A DNA stretch of 64,000 nt from Vescimonas sanitatis (GTDB lineage Bacteria; Bacillota; Clostridia; Oscillospirales; Oscillospiraceae). The stretch lies in assembly GCF_049060325.1 (NCBI RefSeq), contig NZ_JBMGPW010000011.1, positions 1-64,000 of the forward strand, written 5' to 3'. The notes below the pieces were generated by a model, which saw nothing but the letters and a program-made list of their open reading frames with translations, was not told where the DNA came from and searched no databases. The position numbers were made by a program, and so were the translations under genes. How positions within the stretch are numbered: position 1 is the first letter of the stretch; each line of letters opens with the position of its first letter. Of this stretch, positions 8,078-15,291 are shown one piece after another.

Positions 8078-8479
8078 TCAGGTCTCCTCCATCATGGCGC
8101 GGAACAGCTCCTCCGCGCGGTTTTTATCACCTTTTAAGTATAAATAGCCCATTAAACACTCCAAACCGGTGGCGGAATGGTACTGGGCCGGGGTGGCGCT
8201 GCGGGACATGGTGTGGACGTTGGCGTTGCGGCCGCGCTTGTAGACCGCCTGCTCCTCGTCCGTGAGCAGCGGGAGCACCTTCTGCATTTTTTCCGCCTGG
8301 GCGGGGGCGCAGACCAGGGCGATGGTGGCGCGGTGCAGATCCTTGCCTGTCGCTGTACCGTGGACACAAAGCCAGGTGCGGACCAGCGTTTCATAGACCG
8401 CATCACCCATATGGGCCAGGGCGATGGCGCTCATTTTACGCAGCTCATCAGAGGATAGTTTTGGGGCAAAATAGTTCAA
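8078..8479 (-). CDS. mrnC: Mini-ribonuclease 3 (Mini-III)
   Basis: Mini-III is an RNase III-like enzyme without a dsRNA-binding domain that matures 23S rRNA ends in Firmicutes. The 133-residue protein carries the RNase III signature AHMGDAVYE (D26, E30) and the second acidic site in TGLECLMGYLYL. The start appears to be TTG at 8479, with AGGAAG about 11 bases upstream; no ATG lies in a better position. It is directly upstream of rqcH. Confidence 0.92.
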   Translation of the reverse strand: MNYFAPKLSSDELRKMSAIALAHMGDAVYETLVRTWLCVHGTATGKDLHRATIALVCAPAQAEKMQKVLPLLTDEEQAVYKRGRNANVHTMSRSATPAQYHSATGLECLMGYLYLKGDKNRAEELFRAMMEET

Positions 8480-8542
8480 AATGTTCCACTTCCTTTACCC
8501 CCTCAGTATGACACATTTGGTTTGTTTTGGCAAGAAAAAGTG

Positions 8543-8571
8543 TCGACAAGCGGGCACGTATATGATACAAT
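8543..8571 (+). promoter_or_regulatory. Promoter of the cyclic-nucleotide-binding protein gene
   Basis: TCGACA (8543-8548) and TACAAT (8566-8571) are 17 bp apart. Transcription from here would give a leader of about 110 nt before the ATG at 8691. Confidence 0.6.
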
Positions 8572-8690
8572 TTAGGCAGCGATGCTTTACGTTTATGTTC
8601 CCTTTTTTGTACTTTGTTGATACCTTATCACATTTTCTGCGCGAGGCGCACGCCAAGCTGCGTCAACAGGTGCATTTCAGGAGGTTTTTT

Positions 8691-9179
8691 ATGCCGCATA
8701 CGGAAAAACGCTATAAGAAGGGCGAGATCATCTGCCGGCCCAAGGAGATGGTGATGAGTATGTACAACATCCTCTACGGCAGCGTGGGGGTGTACTTCGA
8801 CTATGGGACGCCGGAGCAGGTGGAGGTAGTGACCTTGCGGGAGGGCGACTTCTTCAACGTCATCAGCTTTTTGGAGTCGCGGCCCCGGAACACCACGGCG
8901 GTGGCGCTGGAGAACACCATCGTCAGCGAGATCACCTATGACAACTTCAGCGCGTACTTCCGGGAGAAGCCGGCGAAGATCATGAGCCTTTTGCAGCACA
9001 TGAGCGCGCGGATGCGGCAGATGCAGAAGGCCTATGTGGACACCTGCCACGCGCTGGAGGTGTACGGCGACAAGGCAAAGCTGGCGGCGGAGCACGGCGA
9101 GTGGACCGACAGCCACAACCGGACGTACAACCTGCTGAAGGCCATGTTCCCGTCCGTATACCACGAAGAAGAGAAATAG
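8691..9179 (+). CDS. Crp/Fnr-type cyclic-nucleotide-binding domain protein without a DNA-binding domain
   Basis: The 162-residue product matches a cNMP-binding beta-roll: YKKGEIICRPKEMVMSMYNI, then LREGDFFNVISFLESRPRNTTAVALENTIVSEI, followed by a long C helix. Full-length Crp/Fnr regulators (about 220 residues) add a winged helix; here the protein ends after about 40 further helical residues with no helix-turn-helix. The ATG at 8691 has GGAGG 6-7 bases upstream; an open upstream extension to 8481 lacks a ribosome-binding site and crosses the promoter. It may be a sensor that acts on a partner protein; the ligand is unknown. Confidence 0.8.
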   Translation: MPHTEKRYKKGEIICRPKEMVMSMYNILYGSVGVYFDYGTPEQVEVVTLREGDFFNVISFLESRPRNTTAVALENTIVSEITYDNFSAYFREKPAKIMSLLQHMSARMRQMQKAYVDTCHALEVYGDKAKLAAEHGEWTDSHNRTYNLLKAMFPSVYHEEEK

Positions 9180-9185
9180 ATACGC

Positions 9186-9217
9186 ATCCCCCGGCTTTTG
9201 GCCGGGGGATATTTTTT
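9186..9217 (+). terminator. Terminator after the cNMP-binding gene
   Basis: ATCCCCCGGC (9186-9195) pairs with GCCGGGGGAT (9201-9210), followed by ATTTTTT. Confidence 0.9.
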
Positions 9218-9243
9218 ACCGTTATCCTATTTGCAGATACGGG

Positions 9244-9271
9244 TTGTGGAAACTGGAAAATCCGGTATACT
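9244..9271 (+). promoter_or_regulatory. Promoter of the ubiquitin-like surface protein gene
   Basis: TTGTGG (9244-9249) and TATACT (9266-9271) are 16 bp apart. The leader contains a GCGCGC stem closed by a TTCG tetraloop (about 9292-9311) and an AAAGGAG ribosome-binding site before the ATG at 9334. Confidence 0.6.
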
Positions 9272-9333
9272 GAGAGAGAGAGAGGATACGAGGCGCGCGC
9301 TTCGGCGCGCACGGGAGAGAAAGGAGCAAACGG

Positions 9334-11019
9334 ATGAAGAGACGATTTCTGGCGCTGGTACTGGCAGGCTGTCTGGCTGCGGTGCTGAGCACCGCAGCGT
9401 GGGCGATGTCGCCCACGGGCTTTTATCTTAATGTGGAACTGCCAAGCGGCAAGACGATCGCGCTTGATGTGGAGTCTGGGGACAGCATCGACAACGTAAA
9501 AGAAGAATTGGAGATGAAAACCAAAATCGCTGCTGGGGAGCAGCATCTCTATTACGGCGGAAAATTGTTAGTAGATGGCCGCACATTAGCAAACTACAAC
9601 ATTCAAAAGGGCAGCACGCTGCTGCTGACGACAAAAATCAAGGGTACACCCGCCGGAGAAAAGCTGACAGAAGAAAATATGTCGGGCAGCACAATAGGTG
9701 CGCCGGTCACGATCAGCGAAAAGACGCTGAATAGCGGCACGTACTATCTGTGCAACAATGTGAAGCTGACGCAGGCGCTGGTCATTCAGGGGGATGTGAC
9801 GCTGGACCTGAACGGATTTGTGCTGCAACATGAAAACAGAGACGCAAACGACAGCGTTATCCAGATGGACAGCGGCACGCTGACGCTGGTGGACAGTAAC
9901 CCCGACGCCATACACAAATTCGTCAAGGAGGCCACCGGCCTTTGGACGCTGAACGAAAACGCGGGCACCGAGATCGTTAAGGGCGGGGTCATCACCGGCG
10001 GGATCGGCCGCGAACATTCTTTCAGTAGTGTGTATGGCAGCATTAGTGAGAACGGCGGCGGCGGTGTGTTTATCAATCAGGACGCCAGCTTCGTGATGGA
10101 GGGCGGCAACATCGTGGGCTGCTCTGCGGTTGGCGAACACAACACCGCGGGAGGCGTACTCGTGGCACGAAGCGCCAGCTTTGTGATGAAGGCCGGAAAA
10201 ATCGCAGGCTGCACCGCAGCGCGGGGCGGCGGCGTGTACGTGGCTGACCGTGACGGAGACTATGCGCTTGGCAGCTTTACCATGAACGGCGGCACCATCG
10301 AGTGGTGCGTGGCTTACGGCAGCGCTGCATATGATGACGGAGGCGGCGTAAACAACTTGGGCAGCTTTACCATGAACGGCGGCACCATCCGTAACTGCAC
10401 CGCCGCTTATGGATATGGCGGCGGCATATCCAGCCTTCGCAACATCACCATATGCGGGGACGCGTTCGTGAGAGACTGTACGGCCAGTCAGGATAAATCC
10501 TCCGCAATGTACTTAAATCCAAGCAATCCTGCTGACCGTGCTGTGATCGAGGGCGGGACCTTCCGCGGCAACATTTATGCCTCACCCTATTGCACTGGGA
10601 TGGTCGCCGTCACCGGCGGGACATTTGATCCCGGACAGCCAAACGGCATAACGCTGCACACCGTAACGTTCAACAGTAACGGCGGAAGCGACGTACCGGG
10701 ACAGATACGGGCCAACGCGGCGGCCACCAAGCCCGCCGATCCGACCCGCAGTGGGTATGTCTTCGCGGGCTGGTACACAAACGAGGCGTGCACCGCGGCC
10801 TACGACTTTACCCAGCCCGTGACGAACAGCGTCACCCTGTACGCCAAGTGGGAGGCGGCGCCCCGGTACTACTACAACAGCGGCACCACCGAGACCGGTA
10901 AGACCGACGAGAACAAGAAGGGCTCCCCCAAGACCTTCGACCCGGGCGTGGGCATCTACGCCGTGAGCGTGGCACTGTCGCTGACGGGAACGGCATGGAT
11001 CGGCCGGAAACGGCATTGA
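9334..11019 (+). CDS. Secreted, sortase-anchored protein with ubiquitin-like domain and beta-helix
   Basis: The 561-residue protein is built in order of: a signal peptide (1-24, MKRR then hydrophobic core, AWA cleavage site); a ubiquitin-like domain (30-105); a beta-helix region rich in GG turns and repeated GSFTMNGGTI motifs (about 120-430); a Listeria-Bacteroides/InlB-type repeat (about 444-508, TVTFNSNGG to VTLYAKWE); a polar linker; and a C-terminal sorting signal SPKTF (531-535), a hydrophobic span and RKRH. The ubiquitin-like part aligns with ubiquitin without gaps, including DGRTL and YNIQK, and keeps lysines at positions 11, 27, 33, 48 and 63. The signal also contains LAGC, so lipoprotein processing is possible but less likely given the sorting signal. 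The class B sortase at 24427-25341 is a candidate anchoring enzyme. Role unknown. Confidence 0.85.
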   Translation: MKRRFLALVLAGCLAAVLSTAAWAMSPTGFYLNVELPSGKTIALDVESGDSIDNVKEELEMKTKIAAGEQHLYYGGKLLVDGRTLANYNIQKGSTLLLTTKIKGTPAGEKLTEENMSGSTIGAPVTISEKTLNSGTYYLCNNVKLTQALVIQGDVTLDLNGFVLQHENRDANDSVIQMDSGTLTLVDSNPDAIHKFVKEATGLWTLNENAGTEIVKGGVITGGIGREHSFSSVYGSISENGGGGVFINQDASFVMEGGNIVGCSAVGEHNTAGGVLVARSASFVMKAGKIAGCTAARGGGVYVADRDGDYALGSFTMNGGTIEWCVAYGSAAYDDGGGVNNLGSFTMNGGTIRNCTAAYGYGGGISSLRNITICGDAFVRDCTASQDKSSAMYLNPSNPADRAVIEGGTFRGNIYASPYCTGMVAVTGGTFDPGQPNGITLHTVTFNSNGGSDVPGQIRANAAATKPADPTRSGYVFAGWYTNEACTAAYDFTQPVTNSVTLYAKWEAAPRYYYNSGTTETGKTDENKKGSPKTFDPGVGIYAVSVALSLTGTAWIGRKRH

Positions 11020-11021
11020 GC

Positions 11022-11055
11022 AAAAAAAGAAAGCCCTTGCGGGCTTTCTTTTTTT
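11022..11055. terminator. Bidirectional terminator
   Basis: AAAGAAAGCCC and GGGCTTTCTTT pair around a TTGC loop, with long A and T tracts on either side, between the convergent surface-protein and flavoenzyme genes. Confidence 0.9.
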
Positions 11056-11063
11056 GCGTATTC

Positions 11064-13124
11064 TCAGATGTGCATACAGACGTCCCAGGCACCCCAGATG
11101 ACGTTGCGGAGGTTGCCCCACTTCTCGCAGGTGCCGACACGGTAGACCTTGTGGTCATCGGCGGCGATGGGCGCGGGCACGAAGCCGATGCCGTTGACCA
11201 CACTGTCGCACTCGATGCGGATCTCGGTGCCGTCCTGCTGCTTGACCATGACGAAGCCGTCGCCGATCTCGGTGATGGTGGCGTTCAGGTAGACGGGGAC
11301 CTTCTTGAACGCCAGCATCTCGCGGAGGAAGGAGGCGTTGGCCAAGCAGGTGCCGGGGGTGGCGATCAGGTCGTCGGCGTACTCCACGATGATGGGGTGC
11401 TTACCCTGGAGGACCATCTCATAGGCGGCCTCGCAGGAGGACTGGCCGCCGCCGAAGAAGACGATGCGGTCGCCGGCGTCCACCTGGTTCAACAGCAGCT
11501 GGGTGAAGTTGATGGTCTTGTTGAAGCCCTTGACCGGCAGGGTCTTGGGGTGGGAGCCGGTGCAGACGATGATCTCGTCGAACTCGCGGCGCAGGGTGGC
11601 GGGGGCGTTGATCTCCATGTTGAAGCGAACCTCGATGTCGTTCTTCTTCAGCTCACGCTCGTACCAGCGCAGCAGGGCCTTGTCGGCCTCCTTGAAGCTC
11701 ATGGCGGAGGCGGTGATGTACAGGCCGCCCAGCTCGCTGGTCTTTTCGAAGATGACGGGGGTGTGGCCGCGCTGCTTGAGCACCAGGGCACACTCCATGC
11801 CGCCGATACCGCCGCCGATAATGGCGACCTTCTTGGGCTTGCGGGTGGGAACGATCTTGTACTTGTTGTGCTGCATGGTGCTGGGGGTCAGGGCGCAGCG
11901 GGCCAGGTGCAGAGAGTCGTCCATGGGCTGCATATTGGGCGTGCTCTTGGACTTGTTGAAGCTAAAGCAGGCGTTGTGACAGTTGATGCAGGGCTTGATG
12001 TCCTCTACGCGGTCCTCCAGGATCTTGTTGACCCACTCGGGGTCCACCAGGTTCTGGCGGGCGATGCCCACGGCGTCCAGACGTCCGGCGGCGATCTCCT
12101 CGGCGGCCTTGGCGGGGTCCATCTTACCGGCGCAGACCACGGGCTTGGAGGTGAAGTTCTTGATGTGTTCCACCTCGGAGAGGTTGCAGTTCTCGGGCAT
12201 ATAGACCGGGGGATGGGCCCAGTACCAGGCATCGTAGGTGCCGTTGTCGCAGTCGAACATATCGTAGCCGGCATCCTCCAGGTACTTGATGGCCTTCTCG
12301 GACTCGGCCATATCGCGGCCGAACTCCACGAACTCCTCGCCGGGAACGGCGCCCTGGCCGAAGCCCTTGGTCTTGGACACCACGGAGTAACGCAGGGCCA
12401 CGGGGAAGTCCTTGCCGCAGACGGCCTTGATGGCCTGGACGATCTCCACAGCGAAGCGGTAGCGGTTTTCGAAGGAGCCGCCGTACTCGTCGGTACGGTA
12501 GTTCATGTTGGCAATGGTGAACTGGTCCAGCAGATAGCCCTCATGCACCGCGTGGATCTCAACACCGTCAACGCCGGCATCCTGCAGGAGCTTGGCGGTC
12601 TTGGCAAAGGCGTCCACCATCTCGTGGATCTCCTCCACGGTCAGAGGGCGGGACTTGCACTCGGGATACCAGCGGTTGGGGGTGGCGGAGGCGGAGGCGG
12701 TGATGTAGTCCACGTTCAGGAAGGGCTTGCCCACGGCGCCGAAGGCCTTGTTCTGGAGCATCTTGACCATGATCTCGTTGATAGCCATGGAACGGCCCAT
12801 ACCGGCGGACAGCTGGACAAACAGCTTGGAGCCGGTCTTGTGGAACTCCGGCAGCCACTCGGCCAGATCCTTGAACATCTTTTTGTTCTGGTACAGCCAG
12901 CGGCCGCCCATGGTGTCGCGGACACACTGCATACCCGGCAGCACCAGGCCCACGTTGTTCTGGGCGCGGTTCAGGATGTGGTAGGCCGCTTCCTTGTCGA
13001 AGTGACAGGGCTCCAGCCAGCCGAACAGGGACGTACCGCCCATAGAGGGCTGCACGATACGGTTCTTGATCTCCACGTTGCCGATCTTCCAGGGGGTAAA
13101 CAGAGCGCTGTATTTCTCGTTCAT
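11064..13124 (-). CDS. OYE-family FMN/FAD/[4Fe-4S] enoate reductase-like flavoenzyme
   Basis: The 686-residue protein has the two-part layout of 2,4-dienoyl-CoA reductase, BaiH/BaiCD and cinnamate reductase relatives: an N-terminal FMN TIM barrel (LFTPWKIGNVEIKNRIVQPS, then DGVEIHAVHEGYLLDQF and YGGSFENRYRF), a [4Fe-4S] cysteine cluster (CINCHNAC plus a later C in ARCALTP) and a C-terminal FAD/NAD Rossmann half (VAIIGGGIGGMECAL). Such enzymes reduce C=C bonds of enoates, bile-acid or steroid-like or aryl-acrylate substrates in anaerobes; the substrate cannot be read from sequence. It is monocistronic with its own ribosome-binding site (GAGGAAC). Confidence 0.88.
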   Translation of the reverse strand: MNEKYSALFTPWKIGNVEIKNRIVQPSMGGTSLFGWLEPCHFDKEAAYHILNRAQNNVGLVLPGMQCVRDTMGGRWLYQNKKMFKDLAEWLPEFHKTGSKLFVQLSAGMGRSMAINEIMVKMLQNKAFGAVGKPFLNVDYITASASATPNRWYPECKSRPLTVEEIHEMVDAFAKTAKLLQDAGVDGVEIHAVHEGYLLDQFTIANMNYRTDEYGGSFENRYRFAVEIVQAIKAVCGKDFPVALRYSVVSKTKGFGQGAVPGEEFVEFGRDMAESEKAIKYLEDAGYDMFDCDNGTYDAWYWAHPPVYMPENCNLSEVEHIKNFTSKPVVCAGKMDPAKAAEEIAAGRLDAVGIARQNLVDPEWVNKILEDRVEDIKPCINCHNACFSFNKSKSTPNMQPMDDSLHLARCALTPSTMQHNKYKIVPTRKPKKVAIIGGGIGGMECALVLKQRGHTPVIFEKTSELGGLYITASAMSFKEADKALLRWYERELKKNDIEVRFNMEINAPATLRREFDEIIVCTGSHPKTLPVKGFNKTINFTQLLLNQVDAGDRIVFFGGGQSSCEAAYEMVLQGKHPIIVEYADDLIATPGTCLANASFLREMLAFKKVPVYLNATITEIGDGFVMVKQQDGTEIRIECDSVVNGIGFVPAPIAADDHKVYRVGTCEKWGNLRNVIWGAWDVCMHI

Positions 13125-13256
13125 TCGGTGTTCCTCCTCATATTTTCAGCATACTGCCGGATTTCGCTTCCTTATTATAGCGGATTTTTGGGCGAAGTAC
13201 AACAGCGAAATTGGAATAAGTGTCGTTTTTCTGGCAAATCCGGGAAAATAACCGGG

Positions 13257-13286
13257 AAAAAGCGGCAGGGACCTCCCTGCCGCTTT
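13257..13286 (-). terminator. Terminator of the rimM-trmD operon
   Basis: On the minus strand AAGCGGCAGGGA and TCCCTGCCGCTT form a perfect stem around GG, followed by TTTCCC. Confidence 0.8.
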
Positions 13287-13290
13287 CGGT

Positions 13291-14073
13291 TTATTCGGTT
13301 TCAGGGGCACCGCCCTGCTCCCGGGCGTATTCCTCCAGGGCCTGGGCCAGGACCTTCTTGTCGTGGCGGCTGTGGACCTGGGTCAGGTCGAACCGCGCCC
13401 ACATATCCGGGCGGCGGGCCATGGTGCGCTTGTAGCTCTCCTTCGTGCGCCAGTCAGCCACATTGCCGTGATGGCCGCTGAGCAGGACCTCGGGCACCCT
13501 GCGGCCGTGCCATTCCTCCGGGCGGGAGTACTGGGGATACTCCAAAAGGCCGTTCCAGTGGCTCTCGTCGGTGTAGCAGCTCTCCTCCGGCAGGACGCCG
13601 GGGACCATGCGGCACAGGCAGTCCGCCAGAGCCATGGCGGGTATCTCACCGCCGGTGAGGACAAAGTCGCCTGTGGATATCTCCTCGTCCACGCACTCGT
13701 CCAGGAAGCGCTGATCCACGCCCTCGTAGTGGCCGCAGACCAGGATAAGATGGTCATACTGTGCCTTCAGTTCACGGGCCACCTGCTGGGTCAGCACCCG
13801 GCCGCAGGGGGACATATAGATGGTGTGGACCCTCTCCCCCGCTTCATCGCAGATATGCTGCCAGCAGCGGTACAGAGGATCTGCCTGCATGACCGCGCCG
13901 CGGCCGCCGCCGTAGGGATAGTCATCCACCTGCATCTGCTTGTTGGTGGTGTAGTCCCGTATCTGGTGGGTCTGTATGGTGACAAAGCCCCGTTCCCGGG
14001 CACGACCGATGATGGACGAACCCATCATCGCTTCCACCGCGTCGGGGAACAGGGTCATGATGTCAATTCTCAT
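13291..14073 (-). CDS. trmD: tRNA (guanine-N1)-methyltransferase TrmD
   Basis: TrmD methylates G37 of tRNAs reading CNN codons using S-adenosylmethionine. The protein has the SPOUT trefoil-knot signatures: MRIDIMTLFPDAVE at the start, DYPYGGGRGAVMQADPLY, LVCGHYEGVDQRFLDE and GDFVLTGGEIPAMAL. The 260-residue length is slightly above the usual 240-250. The start overlaps the end of rimM by 11 bases, so the two are translationally coupled. Confidence 0.96.
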   Translation of the reverse strand: MRIDIMTLFPDAVEAMMGSSIIGRARERGFVTIQTHQIRDYTTNKQMQVDDYPYGGGRGAVMQADPLYRCWQHICDEAGERVHTIYMSPCGRVLTQQVARELKAQYDHLILVCGHYEGVDQRFLDECVDEEISTGDFVLTGGEIPAMALADCLCRMVPGVLPEESCYTDESHWNGLLEYPQYSRPEEWHGRRVPEVLLSGHHGNVADWRTKESYKRTMARRPDMWARFDLTQVHSRHDKKVLAQALEEYAREQGGAPETE

Positions 14074-14572
14074 CGGTGGCCAGTCCTTTCATCATGTGTA
14101 CGCGAATGATTCCGGCATCTGGGTCCGCGGAAGCGATAAAGACCTCCGGCACGGCGGGGATCAGGTACTCGTGGGCACCGCCACGGACCTGGTAGACCTT
14201 GTGGGCGGGATAGTGGAGCACCTTGTCCAGCTTGCCCAGTTCTTCGCCGGTGGCATCGTCCAGAACGGTACAGCCCTCCAGCTCGGCATCGAAGTACTGG
14301 CCCTTGGGCAGCTTGGCGTCGGTGCGGCGGATGGAGACCGTTTTGCCCTTCAGCGCCAGGGCATCGTCCATAGTGGCGACGCCGGGCAAGGCCAGCAGGA
14401 CGGTGGATTTATGGACCCGGGCGGAGATGACCTTCACGGGCTGACCGCCGATATAGAGGGTCTTGAACGAGGCGATGAACTCCGGGTCGAAGCCGGCGGG
14501 GTTCACCTTGACCTCGCCGCGGATACCGTGGGCGTTGACAACAGCGCCGACGGGAATGAAATCGGGACGCAT
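14063..14572 (-). CDS. rimM: Ribosome maturation factor RimM
   Basis: RimM binds ribosomal protein S19 and assists maturation of the 30S head. The 169-residue protein has the N-terminal RimM domain (FIPVGAVVNAHGIRGEVKVNP) and a PRC-barrel C-terminal domain (GQYFDAELEGCTVLDDATG, then EYLIPAVPEVF). It sits in its conserved position directly before trmD, downstream of a small membrane-protein gene 31 bp away. Confidence 0.95.
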   Translation of the reverse strand: MRPDFIPVGAVVNAHGIRGEVKVNPAGFDPEFIASFKTLYIGGQPVKVISARVHKSTVLLALPGVATMDDALALKGKTVSIRRTDAKLPKGQYFDAELEGCTVLDDATGEELGKLDKVLHYPAHKVYQVRGGAHEYLIPAVPEVFIASADPDAGIIRVHMMKGLATDEN

Positions 14573-14603
14573 GGGGGTCCTCCTCCCTGGCAGAACATAT
14601 CTT

Positions 14604-14915
14604 TCAGCTGGACAGCGTGAAATGCAGCTGGAAGCGCAGCATATAGTACAGCGCCGCTGCGCCCACGGAGAAGATCAGTCCCAGCAGCGCGCGGGTACGG
14701 CCCCGACGCTGGAAGCGCACGGCAGCCACCACGACGCAGACCGCGTCAGACACAAAGGGCAGCCACAGCAGAATGGTCATGGGCCAGAAGGCCAGCCAGG
14801 GATTATAGTTGGCCGCAGTGATGGCGCCCACCAACAGCGAGGCCAGGTCGTAGATAAAGAACGGAACGATCAGGTTGATGATGCCGTGGATCAGGGAACG
14901 GGTATCGCCACGCAT
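14604..14915 (-). CDS. Hypothetical small membrane protein upstream of rimM
   Basis: The 103-residue product has three hydrophobic stretches (IINLIVPFFIYDLASLLVGA, WPMTILLWLPFVSDAVCVVV and ALLGLIFSVGAAALYYML) separated by basic loops. I do not recognise the family. Its start has AGGAGGGCC upstream and its end lies 31 bp before rimM, so it is probably the first gene of the rimM-trmD transcript. The divergent nrdD promoter region lies on its other side. Confidence 0.65.
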   Translation of the reverse strand: MRGDTRSLIHGIINLIVPFFIYDLASLLVGAITAANYNPWLAFWPMTILLWLPFVSDAVCVVVAAVRFQRRGRTRALLGLIFSVGAAALYYMLRFQLHFTLSS

Positions 14916-15052
14916 AGCCGGCCCTCCTTTCGACAGAATAACGTATTTGAGTCAGTATACCATATTATGCATATCCGCGCAATGGGATATTTCATACTGT
15001 GCCGTGCTTTAACGGCCAGAGATGGTGCTTCTGACAACTTCGCAGCATACCG

Positions 15053-15102
15053 GCACTATATTTAGTGTGTTTGCGCGGTGTACAAATCACTATATCTTGT
15101 GT
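15053..15102 (+). promoter_or_regulatory. Two candidate NrdR boxes upstream of nrdD
   Basis: GCACTATATTTAGTGT (15053-15068) and TCACTATATCTTGTGT (15087-15102) both fit the 16-bp NrdR consensus, with starts 34 bp apart, roughly three helical turns. NrdR is the ATP/dATP-sensing repressor of ribonucleotide reductase genes in most bacteria. The boxes lie in the 376-bp gap between the divergent membrane-protein gene and nrdD. Confidence 0.8.
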
Positions 15103-15174
15103 AACTTTGACAAAGTGCACAAAAATAGGGTGTACTTTTTGGCAGGTTATTTTCCTATATTTTGTTTTTTGCTC

Positions 15175-15203
15175 TTGAAACAGCACAAGATGTAGTGTAT
15201 TAT
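15175..15203 (+). promoter_or_regulatory. nrdD promoter with a third NrdR-like box in its spacer
   Basis: TTGAAA (15175-15180) and TATTAT (15198-15203) are 17 bp apart. The spacer is occupied by GCACAAGATGTAGTGT (15183-15198), a third, weaker NrdR-type palindrome, so bound repressor would block RNA polymerase. An 88-nt leader would follow. Confidence 0.75.
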
Positions 15204-15291
15204 ATCAACACACGCATCGCTGCGGGTGCAGGCTTAGAGCTGTGTGCCGCCGGGACGGCAGGGAGAGATAGATGAGATAGGAGGACGTACC

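Noticed and set aside
10995..13481. Long plus-strand open frame (828 codons) opposite the OYE reductase gene
   Set aside because: It is low-complexity (Gly/Val/Leu/His/Asp-rich), has no ribosome-binding site or family motif, and mirrors the codon pattern of the real gene on the other strand.
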